A stretch of 64,000 nt of DNA from Ancylobacter sp. IITR112 (GTDB taxonomy: Bacteria > Pseudomonadota > Alphaproteobacteria > Rhizobiales > Xanthobacteraceae): the NCBI RefSeq assembly GCF_041415945.1, contig NZ_JBGCUS010000001.1:868001-932000 (forward strand), given 5' to 3'. Of this stretch, positions 53,801 to 62,364 are shown piece by piece; position 1 is the stretch's first letter; each line of letters begins with the position of its first letter. The notes beneath the pieces are model-generated. The model searched no databases and had not been told where the DNA came from. It saw nothing but the letters and a program-made list of their open reading frames with translations. Both the position numbers and the translations under genes were made by a program.

Positions 53801-54301
53801 CACCACCTTCGCGAACACGTCCGGTGCTGCAATGACTTCAGACAAGATATCCGCATCGGCGCAGAAATAGGCTCTGCCAGCGGGTGCTGAAAAGGCGAAG
53901 AAGTCCCCGTATTTGGCGTGGAGGTCGGACATGGCCCCCACGATACCTTCCGCCCGGTTGAGCTCCGGCAGGTTTCCGACGATCGGGTAGGGTTTCGGGC
54001 CGGGCACGGTCTCATGCACCGCTGCGCCCGCGCTGCCGGCGGTCACCAGCTTCAGCCGCGCCCCGGCGGGCACGCTCTCATCCAGTGCCACCACCATTCC
54101 CTCCGGCGTTTCCAGATGGAAGACCGCATCGGCCGGAAGATGGGCGGCGACACGGATCGCCTCGAGCACGGCCTCGCGGCTGGCGCCGGGAAACCAGCCG
54201 ACCTGGATCGTCCCCGCAGGCGCGTGGAGTTCGATGCTCTTAAGGGCGGGGGCACCGCTCTTGGCGGCCGTTTCGTCAAGGCTGGTCGTGCTGGTGGACA
54301 T
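50837..54301 (-). CDS. Self-sufficient cytochrome P450/NADPH-P450 reductase fusion (CYP102-like)
   Basis: A 1,154-aa natural fusion like P450 BM3. Residues about 1-95 are an extra N-terminal region (see findings). The heme domain follows (about 96-565): oxygen-activating helix LIAGHETTSGLLSYTL, ExxR in LKEALRLCPP, and heme loop PFGTGARSCIGFQFAL with Cys508. Then come a flavodoxin FMN domain (SVLYGSNMGGCREIAL, TSTYNGAPPDNASRF) and a ferredoxin-reductase-like domain (FAD: RYYSISSSP; NADPH: GPGTGIAPLRGF). CYP102 enzymes hydroxylate fatty acids near the omega end. The ATG has an AGGAGCCGCC ribosome-binding site. It is the third gene of an MFS-glycosyltransferase-P450 operon, which suggests the hydroxylated product is glycosylated and exported. 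Confidence 0.93.
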   Translation of the reverse strand: MSTSTTSLDETAAKSGAPALKSIELHAPAGTIQVGWFPGASREAVLEAIRVAAHLPADAVFHLETPEGMVVALDESVPAGARLKLVTAGSAGAAVHETVPGPKPYPIVGNLPELNRAEGIVGAMSDLHAKYGDFFAFSAPAGRAYFCADADILSEVIAAPDVFAKVVEGRGGLGNLKDRNLDRALITANDDDPLWHMAHRILAPAFGTGALKNYYGRIVEVADQMLAHLDRMGPEDTFLATELMTRMTFEAISYAAFSKRYGSIDSPHLPPFVEAMNEVLADAMEEPKRLLPEIFYHEARRRRAAADQVLRDHVDDIIRERRALMASGEPVPADLLQVMLTTPDRVTGQKLPDDNIRVQLIAMLIAGHETTSGLLSYTLYLLWKHPEVVEKLIAEVDQVLGRDFSYVPTYEDCGRLQYTQRVLKEALRLCPPVAVFPRHISRDTTVGNGRYEVKAGERIFIALTVLHTNPRFWGPDAHTFNPDRFLPAEEAKHHPDAYHPFGTGARSCIGFQFALLEARMVLARFIQRFTARPKNPHYVLHHRQALTVKPENLEMLLERRPEVKGRFPVKTETPKEQSAPTPVAGGRAMSVLYGSNMGGCREIALSLAREAGSRGFAARVAELDEQVGQPWLTEGPVVIVTSTYNGAPPDNASRFAKWLETAGKGACNGVRFAVLGCGNAQWRQTFQKFPQTVAARLADCGGTALLETGAADADGDFESAVESWTTRLWPALGGFTGTAPESEAADRPAIKVEVVNFAGAAAGALPSTATLLDKDAVLSKVRLNRELQAPDSPGSTRHIELPLPPGTRYSAGDHLGVFPRNPAALVEAAAAHCGLAPDATVLLTALTPHAETESRLPFGMPVKVADLLADHVDLAGPVTRRELRAWAEAARCPPDQQRIAQWLADFPALAAGKPRLMDLLAQVPSVRLDLATLLSLRPALKPRYYSISSSPLLSPDSCSLTVGAHRFAGVDGQMQEGLCSAYLGGCAEGGVVRVVVKDTGSSFHLPDAPSVPLILVGPGTGIAPLRGFIQQRHALRTSGIDCGPVLLFFGCRNDGDFLYREELEAYRDEGTLELLAVAFSRRQGTPKTYVQDLLRTHAARVRELVQQGAAILICGNARTMAPDVHAAFSDILGVPRLAELEASGSYLQDVWASN

Positions 54302-54346
54302 GGCGGCTCCTGCCCGGAAAAGATCAGGGATTGGGGGCGATTTGGC

Positions 54347-55603
54347 TTATGTGCGCGGCGCGGCGCCGGCCTGAAGACTCTCAATAGCTGCCACCGTTCG
54401 GGCCATGTCGCGCGCGGGATCTATCTCGCGGGCCACCGCCTTGGCGCGTGCCGCCATCGCCTTGTCGTCCAGCACGGCCTTGAGGCTGCGTTCGAGCGTG
54501 GCGCGGGTGACTTTCTTCAACGGCAGCACGGCCCCCACCCCCATGCGCTGCATGCGCATCGCATTATCCGGCTGGTCGAACGCGAAGGGGATGGTCAGCG
54601 CCGGCACGCCCGCCCGGATGGCTTCCGCGCATCCGCCTACGCCGCCATGCTGGACCACGGCAGCGGCATGCGGAAACACGTAGGCATGGGGGGCGTAATC
54701 GAGCGCGAGTACCTGATCGGCCGGCGCGTCTGGCGGCGGGTTCTTGCCCATGAGCAGGATCGCCCGCCGGCCAAGCGCCAGCGCCGTTTCCGCCGCGAGC
54801 TTGTAGAAGTCGTGCGCCAGATGCACCGCCGTGGTGCCGAGGGTGAAAACCACGGGCGGGGTACCGGCCGCGAGAAAAGCGTCGATCCGGGCTTGTGTCG
54901 CTGGATCTGCCTGCTGAGCGAAATAAGGAAAGCCGGTCTGTACCGAGGCGGCAGGCCAGTCGCGCTGGGGCGCCCCGAATACCTGCGGGAACATGACGAG
55001 CACCAGATGAGGGGAGAACTTGTCGGTGAACATGATGTCCCCCGTGCCCACCCCCAACTCGCGCTGAAGCGCGATGAGTGGTTCCGCCCAGCGTGTGGTC
55101 TGCCGGCGTATGATCCGGAACATTAGCCGCTGCGGCCATGTGCCGAGATGGCGCAGATGGTAGCCCGCCGGAAACCAACTGTAGATGCTGGGATCGAGCG
55201 CCGACATCATGGTGGTGGGGGCCAGCATGGAATTTGCCCAGGGAATTCCGCGCCGCGCGGCGACCAGCCGGGCCACATGGACGAGTTCGCCCGCCACCAG
55301 CGCATCGGCGCCCTCGGTGGCATTGAGCAGGTCCTCATAGGTCTCGCGCGCATGGGGAAAGACGAGGTCGAGCAGCATGCGCCGGCCGCCATTCACGGGA
55401 TCGCTGAAGATCTCCATCAGCACATCCGGCGGGAAATCCGGCCGCAGCGGATGGAATTCCAGTCCGAGTGCCGCCACACGCGAACCATAGATCGGCGGCG
55501 CCGCAATCACGGCCGAATGCCCCTTGTCGCGCAGCGCCTGTCCGATGGCGAGCATGGGATAGACGTCGCCGAACGACCCCAGCGAGGCGAGAACAACGCG
55601 CAT
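54347..55603 (-). CDS. GT1-family glycosyltransferase (UGT/MGT-like)
   Basis: A 418-aa GT-B enzyme. The N-terminal acceptor domain starts MRVVLASLGSFGDVYPMLAIGQAL, with the SxGDxxP pattern of lipid- and macrolide-glycosyltransferases. The C-terminal donor domain holds VFTLGTTAVH and the nucleotide-sugar motif VVQHGGVGGCAEAIRAGVPALTIPFAFDQPDNA. The catalytic base is probably in the first strand region (SFGD replaces the plant His). Relatives include RhlB and sterol or flavonoid UGTs. Its ATG overlaps the MFS stop by 1 nt (TAATG), and the P450 starts 45 bp after it. An acceptor hydroxylated by the P450 is the likely substrate (inference). Confidence 0.87.
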   Translation of the reverse strand: MRVVLASLGSFGDVYPMLAIGQALRDKGHSAVIAAPPIYGSRVAALGLEFHPLRPDFPPDVLMEIFSDPVNGGRRMLLDLVFPHARETYEDLLNATEGADALVAGELVHVARLVAARRGIPWANSMLAPTTMMSALDPSIYSWFPAGYHLRHLGTWPQRLMFRIIRRQTTRWAEPLIALQRELGVGTGDIMFTDKFSPHLVLVMFPQVFGAPQRDWPAASVQTGFPYFAQQADPATQARIDAFLAAGTPPVVFTLGTTAVHLAHDFYKLAAETALALGRRAILLMGKNPPPDAPADQVLALDYAPHAYVFPHAAAVVQHGGVGGCAEAIRAGVPALTIPFAFDQPDNAMRMQRMGVGAVLPLKKVTRATLERSLKAVLDDKAMAARAKAVAREIDPARDMARTVAAIESLQAGAAPRT

Positions 55604-57144
55604 TATCGCACTCCTTTGACAAGATCCGGCGCGGAAGGATGGCGGCGCATCAGCACCACCGCCGCCAGCAGGCCCAGAGCCATCATTCCGGCTCCCACAT
55701 AATAGCCGTCACCAATGCTGCGAGCAGCGCTGAGGCGCAGCGCGGACGCGACCGCGGGCCATTGCTCCAGCAGGGTATTGATGGATTCCGGCCCGCCATA
55801 GAGGGCTTGCTCCATGAGCGCCTGCAGATGCTCGCGCACGGGCCCCGGGGAGGCCGCATCGGCCGCGATCTCCAGAAACCGGCTGCGCTCCGTGCCGGCC
55901 ACCACAGTGCCGATAGCCGCCATGCCGATGGCGCCCCCCAACTGGCGCACCGTATCGAGCGCCCCGAAGGCGCGGCCGCGCGTATCCTCGGCAATTCGGG
56001 CGGTGCCGTCCGTATAGGTTTGCGACATCAGCAGGCCCGTGCCCGCCCCGGTGGCGATGAGCGCTGGGACCATCAACATGAAGTCCGCGTATCGCAGGAC
56101 CTGCGTTTCCCACAGCAGGCCCAGCGTCGCCAGGGTCAGCCCACCGACCACCGGCAGCTTGGCGCCATGACGGTCATAGAGGAGGCCGGACAGTGGTGCG
56201 CAGGCCATGAGGGGCATCAGGAAAAGCAGCATGGCGAGGCCCGACTGCAGCGGCGTGAAGTGCAGGACGCGCTGGAGATAAAGCGCGCTGAAGGCGGATT
56301 GTCCGATGAGCGCGCATTGGGCGCAGAACAGCACGATGCCGTCGGCGGCAAACTGCCGGTCGGCAAACAGGCGCAGGTCGACCAGCGGCTCGGCCGCGCG
56401 CCGTTGCACCTGAATGAAGACAGCAAGAACGCAGCCGCCCGTCCCGATGAGGGCGAGGGTCAGCGGCGATGTCCATCCCCAGGCATGGCTTTGCTGGAGG
56501 CCGAGCACCAGCGGCGCCAGCGCCGCCGCGAGCAGAAGGCTGTGCGCTGGCCGATAGGTGCCGCTGCGGGGGGCTGAGGTGGCCGGTCCCGCCGCGCGGA
56601 GCATCAGCAGGGTCATGGCTGCCAGGGGCAGATTGACGAAGAAGGCCCAGCGCCAGCCTCCTAACTGGACCAGCGCCCCGCAAATGATGGGGCCGAACAC
56701 CATGGCAAGGCCGCCGAGGCCGCTATAGATGCCCATGGCCTTGCCCCGCTGCGCGGGACCGAACGCCTCCGTGGCCAGCAGCGCAGCGGCGGGCACAATC
56801 AGAATATTGCCCAGCCCCTCCAGAGCGCGGCTGGCCAGCAGCATGGGCAGATTCAGCGACAGGCCGCTCAGCAGCGAACCGGTGGCGAATATCACAACGC
56901 CAACGCGGAAGGTGCGATCCCGGCCGAACACATCCGCGAGCCGCCCCCCGGTCGCGATCGCGGCAGCCACGGTCAGCGCATAGATGGTGATGACCCATTG
57001 CTGCGCGCCGTGGCTGAGCAGCAGGTCGCGCTGGATGGCGGGAAGCGCCACTGCGGTGCCCGTGGCGTCGATCATGATCATGCCCAGGCCGCCGCTGCCG
57101 GCGAATACGGTGTACCATTGCTGCTTCGTGTTTTCGGCCGTCAT
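55603..57144 (-). CDS. MFS exporter, DHA2 family, in the P450/glycosyltransferase operon
   Basis: A 513-aa, 14-span transporter. Motif D1 is IDATGTAVALPAIQRDL, loop 2-3 is GGRLADVFGRDRTFRVG, and motif C is GGLAMVFGPIICGALVQLGG followed by WRWAFFVNLPLA. The start at 57144 (MTAENTKQQW) has GGGAG upstream. It is the first gene of the operon and its stop codon overlaps the glycosyltransferase start, so it most likely exports the glycosylated product or protects against it. QacA/EmrB relatives export amphipathic compounds, which fits a glycolipid. Confidence 0.88.
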   Translation of the reverse strand: MTAENTKQQWYTVFAGSGGLGMIMIDATGTAVALPAIQRDLLLSHGAQQWVITIYALTVAAAIATGGRLADVFGRDRTFRVGVVIFATGSLLSGLSLNLPMLLASRALEGLGNILIVPAAALLATEAFGPAQRGKAMGIYSGLGGLAMVFGPIICGALVQLGGWRWAFFVNLPLAAMTLLMLRAAGPATSAPRSGTYRPAHSLLLAAALAPLVLGLQQSHAWGWTSPLTLALIGTGGCVLAVFIQVQRRAAEPLVDLRLFADRQFAADGIVLFCAQCALIGQSAFSALYLQRVLHFTPLQSGLAMLLFLMPLMACAPLSGLLYDRHGAKLPVVGGLTLATLGLLWETQVLRYADFMLMVPALIATGAGTGLLMSQTYTDGTARIAEDTRGRAFGALDTVRQLGGAIGMAAIGTVVAGTERSRFLEIAADAASPGPVREHLQALMEQALYGGPESINTLLEQWPAVASALRLSAARSIGDGYYVGAGMMALGLLAAVVLMRRHPSAPDLVKGVR

Positions 57145-57523
57145 CCAGGCTCCCAACTACCTTACTGATCGCTTCCCGCGGCCGCGTGAGAGGCCCCTTC
57201 TCTCACGGTCACTTCACAGTCGCGCTACGGCCGCGTCCTGGTCGTCGCCTCGATCTGGTCCATGGCAGGGGTGAAATCGGGCTATCGGCATGGGTGTCGC
57301 TGGAGGTGCAGTCGCCGCGGGCGAGTCATTGAACTGTTGGTATTATGTTGGTCCGCAGTGGTCATACCTTGAGAAAGCCAGCCAACGGCATGGCGAATTT
57401 TGACCCATTGTCCATTTGCTGAAATTCCGGGCCGCTTTTCGCGGAACCCCGCTGCCGCTCGTGCGTTTAGGGGCGTTGAGGTCCCGTCGGGCGGGAGGCG
57501 GGCTCGCTTTCGAGCCATAGGGT
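57145..57523. promoter_or_regulatory. Divergent region between exporter operon and histidine kinase
   Basis: About 380 bp that must hold both promoters. It contains TGTTGGTA (57335-57342) and TGTTGGTC (57346-57353), an 11-bp-period near copy of the pairs found at the two ends of the mobile element. No att core matching the guaA 20-mer was found nearby; GACCCATTGTCCATTTGCTG at about 57402 resembles it only weakly. No regulator gene is present. Confidence 0.45.
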
Positions 57524-60500
57524 ATGACTGACGTGCGGCTGGGTGAGGGCGTCGTGAACTCCGATCGCGCGTATGCTGGCGGCGGGGGGCTCGCGCGGCG
57601 TATTGCGGCATTTGACTGGGGCTCGACCCCCATAGGCCCGCGGGAGGTCTGGCCCTCGAGCCTGTGCCACACGGTCAGCCTGATGCTCGCCAGCCCGGTG
57701 CCGCTCGTGCTCCTGTGGGGCGAGCATGGCGTGATGATCTATAATGATGCGTATTCGGTCTTCGCCGGCGGGCGCGACAGCCGGCTGCTTGGCTCCAATG
57801 TGCGGGAAGGCTGGCCGGAAGTCGCCGATTTCAACGACAATGTCATGCGCGTCGGTCTGGCCGGCGGCACCCTCAGCTATCGCGATCTGCCGCTGACGCT
57901 TCACCGCGACGGCCATCCGGAGCAGGTATGGCTCAATCTCGACTATTCCCCGGTCGCCGGTGACGATGGCGCGCCGGGAGGTGTCATTGCCGTCGTGGTG
58001 GAGGTGACGGAGGCGCATCATACGCGCGTCGCGCTGGAGGAAAGCGAGACACGACTGCGCTTTCTCGACGAGCTTGGCAGAGCGGTGGTGGGCAGCCGGA
58101 ACGCGGCCGACATTCTCGCGGCCATCACCCAGATGGCGGCCCAGCATCTCAGCCTGTCCAGTTGCTCCTATGCCGATATGGACCAGGACGAGGACGGGTT
58201 GACTGTTCGGGGCGACTGGCATCTGCCCGGCACCCCCTCCCTTGTCGGGCGCTACCGTCTTGGCGATTTCGGCGAGCGCGCCGCGCATGAGTTGCGCGCG
58301 GGCCGGCCGTTCATCGTCAACGACACGGCGGCGGAATTGCCCGCGCCTGTTGCGGCAACGCTGCGCGATGTGGGGATCGCGGCGCTGGTTTGCATGCCGT
58401 TGCTCCGCGAGGGGCGGCTGACCGCTCTTATGGCGATGCATGACCGCGCGCCGCGTCATTGGTCCGACTATGAACTCGCCGTGATCCGGGAGGTCACGGA
58501 GCGATCCTGGGCGCATATTCAGCGCGCCAGCGCAGAGGGGGCACTGCGCGAGCGCGAAGCCCATCACCGGCAAATCCTCGATAGCGCCATCGACTACGGC
58601 ATCGTCTCGACCGATCTCAACGGCATCTGCACGCTCTGGAACCGGGGCGCGGCGGAAATGCTCGGCTGGAGCGAGGCCGAGATGCTCGGCCAGCCCATGG
58701 ACATTTTCTTCACCCCGGAAGACCGGGCGGCGGGGCGACCGGCCGCTAAACGCCGCGAGGCGCTGGAATTGGGGCGGGCGCATGATGCGCGCTGGCATCT
58801 GCGCAAGAATGGCGAACGCTTCTGGGGTCTCAGCGAGATGATGCCGCTGCGCGACGGGAGCGGCGCGCCGATCGGCCTCGTCAAGCTCATTCGCGACCGG
58901 ACGGCCGAGTATGAGGCGCAGGAAGCGCTGCGCCAGAGCGAGGAGCGGCTGCGCCGTGCCCAGGCGGCGGGCGGGGTCGGCCTGTTTTCCATCGACCTGC
59001 GCAGCAATCTCATCAGCGCCACACCCGAATTCTGCCGCCTGTTCGGCTTCTCCCCCGTGCCGGAGATGCCTGCGGAGATGGTGGAGCGGCTGGTGGTTCC
59101 TGAGGATGCAGGGATCATTTCAAATGCGGCGAGCCGCGCCGGCGGCGTGGCTCTGCTCGATGTCGAGTACCGCATACGCCGCCACGACACCGGCGAGGAG
59201 CGGATCATGGCCCGCAAGGCCGCCTATGACCGCGACGAGGCGGGGCGGCCTGTGCGTCTTGTGGGTGCCGTGCTGGATGTGACCGAGCGGCGCCGCACCC
59301 AGATGGCGCTGGAGAAAAGCGAGGCGCAGTTCAGCGCGCTGGCGCAGAACATGCCCAATCAGGTGTGGACCGCGCGCGCCGATGGTGGGTTCGACTGGTT
59401 CAATGATCAGATCTACGCCTATTCCGGCAGCGCCCGCGGCAGCCTCGATGGTGACGGGTGGACCCGTCTGGTGCATCCTGACGACCTGCCCGGCGCCCGT
59501 GAGCGCTGGGCGGAGGCGCTGGAATCCGGTGCCACCTATGAGGCGGAGTTCCGCCTGCGCGCTGCCGACGGTTCCTATCGCTGGCATCTGGTGCGCGCCG
59601 TACCCCTGATCGACGCCCGCGGCGTCATCACGGCCTGGGTCGGGACCAACACCGATATCGAGGCGCAGAAGCGGGCGGAGGAGGCCTATGCGTTGGATCG
59701 CGACCGGCTCTGGCGGATCAGCCAGGACCTGATGCTGGTGTGCGATTTCGAGGGCGTGATCACCGCCGTCAACCCTTCGGCTGAAAGGCTGCTGGGCTGG
59801 GAAGAGGCCGAGATGGTCGGCCGCAAGGTCGCCGAATTCCTGCACCCGGAGGATGTAGACGCCAGCGCGCGGGAACTCGTGAAATCGTCCGAGGAGGCCA
59901 CCACGGTCGCTTTCGAGAATCGCTATCGCAGCAAGGCAGGTGAGTATCGCCTGCTGGCCTGGAGCGCGGTACCCGGCAATGGCCGCATCCATGCGGTGGG
60001 ACGCGACATCACCGAGCAGCGGGCCGTGGAGGAGGCGCTGCGCCAGAGCCAGAAGATGGAAGCGGTCGGCCAGCTTACCGGCGGCATCGCCCATGACTTC
60101 AATAATCTGCTGCAGGGCATCACCGGCAGCCTCGACATTCTCGGCAACCGCATTTCCCAGGGACGCACGGACGATCTCGCCCGCTGGGTCGGCGGGGCGA
60201 AGACATGCGCCGACCGCGCGGCTTCGCTCACCCACCGGCTGCTCGCCTTTTCGCGTCGCCAGCCGCTCGACCCCCGCCCGGTCCGCGCCAATCCGCTCAT
60301 CGCCTCGCTGGAGGACATGCTGCGGCGGACGCTCGGGGAGCGGGTCGAGCTGGAACTGGTGCTCGGCGGCGGGCTCTGGCTGACGCGGTGCGACCCCAAC
60401 CAGCTCGAAAGCGCCATTCTCAACCTGGCTATCAATGCGCGGGACGCCATGCCGGAAGGCGGCAAGCTGACGATCGAAACCTGCAACGCCCATCTCGACA

Positions 60501-61183
60501 GCCACTTTGCCGCCCGCCAGCGCGAGGTGAAGCCCGGGCAGTATGTCTGCATCTGCGTGACCGACACCGGAACCGGCATGAGCCGCGAGACCATCGCCCG
60601 CGCCTTCGAGCCCTTCTTCACCACCAAGCCGATCGGGCAGGGGACCGGGCTCGGCCTGTCCATGGTTTATGGCTTTACCCGGCAGTCGGAGGGCTATGCC
60701 CGCATCTATTCGGAACTCGGGCAGGGCACCACCATCAAGCTCTACCTGCCGCGCTATCGCGGCCAGGAGGAGGTGGAGGAAAGCCCGCCCGGGCTCGGCG
60801 AGGCGCCGCTCTCGGAAGAGGGCGAGGTGGTGCTCGTGGTCGAGGATGAGCCGGTGGTGCGCGGGCTGATCGTCGAGGTGCTGAACGAACTCGGCTACCG
60901 CGCCATTGAGGCCGGCGACGGGCCGAAGGGGCTTGAAATCCTCCAGTCCCGCCAGCGTATCGACCTCCTGATCACCGATGTCGGCCTGCCTGGCCTCAAC
61001 GGGCGGCAGGTGGCCGATGGCGGGCGCGTGTCCAGGCCGGGGCTCAAAGTGCTGTTCATGACGGGCTATGCCGAGAATGCCGCCCTGGCCTCCGGCTTTC
61101 TGGAGCCGGGCATGGCGATGATTACCAAGCCTTTCGCCATGGACGTGCTGGCAACCCGCATCCGCGAGATCATCGAAAAGTAG
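57524..61183 (+). CDS. Hybrid sensor histidine kinase with five PAS domains and GAF
   Basis: A 1,219-aa soluble sensor. Approximate order: PAS (40-160), GAF (182-335), PAS (348-462), PAS (476-590), PAS (603-712), PAS (725-830), dimerisation/phospho-acceptor QLTGGIAHDFNNLLQG with His857, HATPase with NLAINARDAMPEGG, DTGTGM and GTGLGLSMVYG, and a C-terminal receiver with Asp1152 in LLITDVGLPGLNG and the Lys of ITKPFAM. No membrane segments are seen, so signals are cytoplasmic or membrane-diffusible. There is no separate response regulator beside it. The receiver helix after Asp1152 (GRQVADGGRVSRPGLKV) is slightly unusual but complete. It is divergent from the exporter/GT/P450 operon and could control it, though nothing in the sequence proves this. 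Confidence 0.9.
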   Translation: MTDVRLGEGVVNSDRAYAGGGGLARRIAAFDWGSTPIGPREVWPSSLCHTVSLMLASPVPLVLLWGEHGVMIYNDAYSVFAGGRDSRLLGSNVREGWPEVADFNDNVMRVGLAGGTLSYRDLPLTLHRDGHPEQVWLNLDYSPVAGDDGAPGGVIAVVVEVTEAHHTRVALEESETRLRFLDELGRAVVGSRNAADILAAITQMAAQHLSLSSCSYADMDQDEDGLTVRGDWHLPGTPSLVGRYRLGDFGERAAHELRAGRPFIVNDTAAELPAPVAATLRDVGIAALVCMPLLREGRLTALMAMHDRAPRHWSDYELAVIREVTERSWAHIQRASAEGALREREAHHRQILDSAIDYGIVSTDLNGICTLWNRGAAEMLGWSEAEMLGQPMDIFFTPEDRAAGRPAAKRREALELGRAHDARWHLRKNGERFWGLSEMMPLRDGSGAPIGLVKLIRDRTAEYEAQEALRQSEERLRRAQAAGGVGLFSIDLRSNLISATPEFCRLFGFSPVPEMPAEMVERLVVPEDAGIISNAASRAGGVALLDVEYRIRRHDTGEERIMARKAAYDRDEAGRPVRLVGAVLDVTERRRTQMALEKSEAQFSALAQNMPNQVWTARADGGFDWFNDQIYAYSGSARGSLDGDGWTRLVHPDDLPGARERWAEALESGATYEAEFRLRAADGSYRWHLVRAVPLIDARGVITAWVGTNTDIEAQKRAEEAYALDRDRLWRISQDLMLVCDFEGVITAVNPSAERLLGWEEAEMVGRKVAEFLHPEDVDASARELVKSSEEATTVAFENRYRSKAGEYRLLAWSAVPGNGRIHAVGRDITEQRAVEEALRQSQKMEAVGQLTGGIAHDFNNLLQGITGSLDILGNRISQGRTDDLARWVGGAKTCADRAASLTHRLLAFSRRQPLDPRPVRANPLIASLEDMLRRTLGERVELELVLGGGLWLTRCDPNQLESAILNLAINARDAMPEGGKLTIETCNAHLDSHFAARQREVKPGQYVCICVTDTGTGMSRETIARAFEPFFTTKPIGQGTGLGLSMVYGFTRQSEGYARIYSELGQGTTIKLYLPRYRGQEEVEESPPGLGEAPLSEEGEVVLVVEDEPVVRGLIVEVLNELGYRAIEAGDGPKGLEILQSRQRIDLLITDVGLPGLNGRQVADGGRVSRPGLKVLFMTGYAENAALASGFLEPGMAMITKPFAMDVLATRIREIIEK

Positions 61184-61357
61184 CTGCGCGGGAAGTGGGC
61201 TGCCTAGAAAATGCGCAGTCATGCCTGCGCCTTGGCATCTGCTCCTCCAATAATCGGTGCGTCCGCAGACAAGTCTCCTCGGGCACTCCTGCGCGACACT
61301 TCGCTCCTCACGATCCGTCTGGCCGCCCTTCGGGTCCGCTAGCAGAGGAGAAGTTAC

Positions 61358-62290
61358 GTGGCACACGCTCTCGACACCCGCACCGGCAGGCGCCGCCTGT
61401 CCGCCGTCTCGCATCTTCGCGCAGCCCTCTTCAGCACTCTTGGGCTCGGCCTCGCCATGGGAGGCGTGACCGCTGGCCTGCCGGAGGCGGCGCATGCCGC
61501 AGCGCCGGAGGCCTGCGCGGCGCTTCAGGCGAAATATCCCGACCTCAAGGGCAAGACGCTCGTCAATGCCATCAACCCGCACACGCCCGGCTATGAGACG
61601 ATCGACCCCAGCGATCCCACCAAATATATCGGCTTCGATATCGACCTCGGCGAAGCGATCGGCGACTGTCTGGGCTTCAAGCTGACCTACAAGGCGGTGA
61701 CGTTCGCCTCGCTGCTGACCACGCTGCAGGCCGGGCAGGCTGACATCGTCATCTCCGACATCTACGCCACCAAGGAGCGCGCCAAGGCGGCGGATTTCAT
61801 CACCTATCTCAAGGTCTATGACGGCGTCCTGGTGGCGAAGGGCAATCCGAAGAAGATCACCGGCATCGACCTTTCCCTGTGCGGCGCGGTAGCCGCCGAG
61901 AACACCGGCTATGTCGAGGTGCCGCTGATCCAGGCGCTTGAGGCCGAGTGCAAGAAGGCCGGCAAGCCGGCTCCCGAAATCCTGCTGTTCGACAATAATG
62001 CGAACTGTATCCAGGCCATCCTTGCCGGGCGGGCCGATACCTACATCAACGATGTCAATACGGTCGACGGGGCAGTGAAGGCCTATCCCGACAAGCTCGA
62101 CAAGGCGACGGCGGTGACGCTGCCCTATTCCGTCGGTATCGCCGTGCCGCGCAACAATCTTGCCTTCCGCGATGCCGTCATGGCGGCGTTGAGCGCGCTG
62201 CAGCAGGCCGGCGTGCAGGCGGAACTGATGAAGAAATGGAACCTGCCCGCCGACCAGCTAGAGACCCCCAAGCTGGTCCTCGCCGACTGA
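61358..62290 (+). CDS. ABC transporter substrate-binding protein, polar amino acid type
   Basis: A 310-aa exported protein (SBP_bac_3 family). The GTG at 61358 follows AGAGGAGAAGTTAC. The signal peptide is HLRAALFSTLGLGLAMGGVTAG through EAAHAA. The mature protein has the family pattern YIGFDIDLGEAIGDCLGFKL, LLTTLQAGQADIVISDIYATKERAKAADFITY, and AILAGRADTYINDVNTVD. It delivers a small polar solute, probably an amino acid or derivative, to the permease downstream; the solute is not predictable. A GC hairpin separates it from the permease gene. Confidence 0.9.
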   Translation: MAHALDTRTGRRRLSAVSHLRAALFSTLGLGLAMGGVTAGLPEAAHAAAPEACAALQAKYPDLKGKTLVNAINPHTPGYETIDPSDPTKYIGFDIDLGEAIGDCLGFKLTYKAVTFASLLTTLQAGQADIVISDIYATKERAKAADFITYLKVYDGVLVAKGNPKKITGIDLSLCGAVAAENTGYVEVPLIQALEAECKKAGKPAPEILLFDNNANCIQAILAGRADTYINDVNTVDGAVKAYPDKLDKATAVTLPYSVGIAVPRNNLAFRDAVMAALSALQQAGVQAELMKKWNLPADQLETPKLVLAD

Positions 62291-62311
62291 TCCTCCTGAC
62301 GCGCTGACACC

Positions 62312-62338
62312 GGCGGCCGCGCTCCCCTGGCGGCCGCC
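62312..62338 (+). terminator. Intercistronic hairpin between binding protein and permease
   Basis: GGCGGCCGC (62312-62320) pairs perfectly with GCGGCCGCC (62330-62338) around a nine-base loop, followed by a weak T tract (GCTTTCC). Such hairpins after binding-protein genes usually give partial termination and stabilise the upstream mRNA, so that binding protein exceeds permease. Confidence 0.6.
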
Positions 62339-62364
62339 GCTTTCCTCCGTTGCGAACAAGGCCG

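Noticed and set aside
57402..57424. Possible third att core near the 57335 repeat pair
   Set aside because: GACCCATTGTCCATTTGCTG shares only scattered bases with the guaA 20-mer, which is not enough to call an attachment site.
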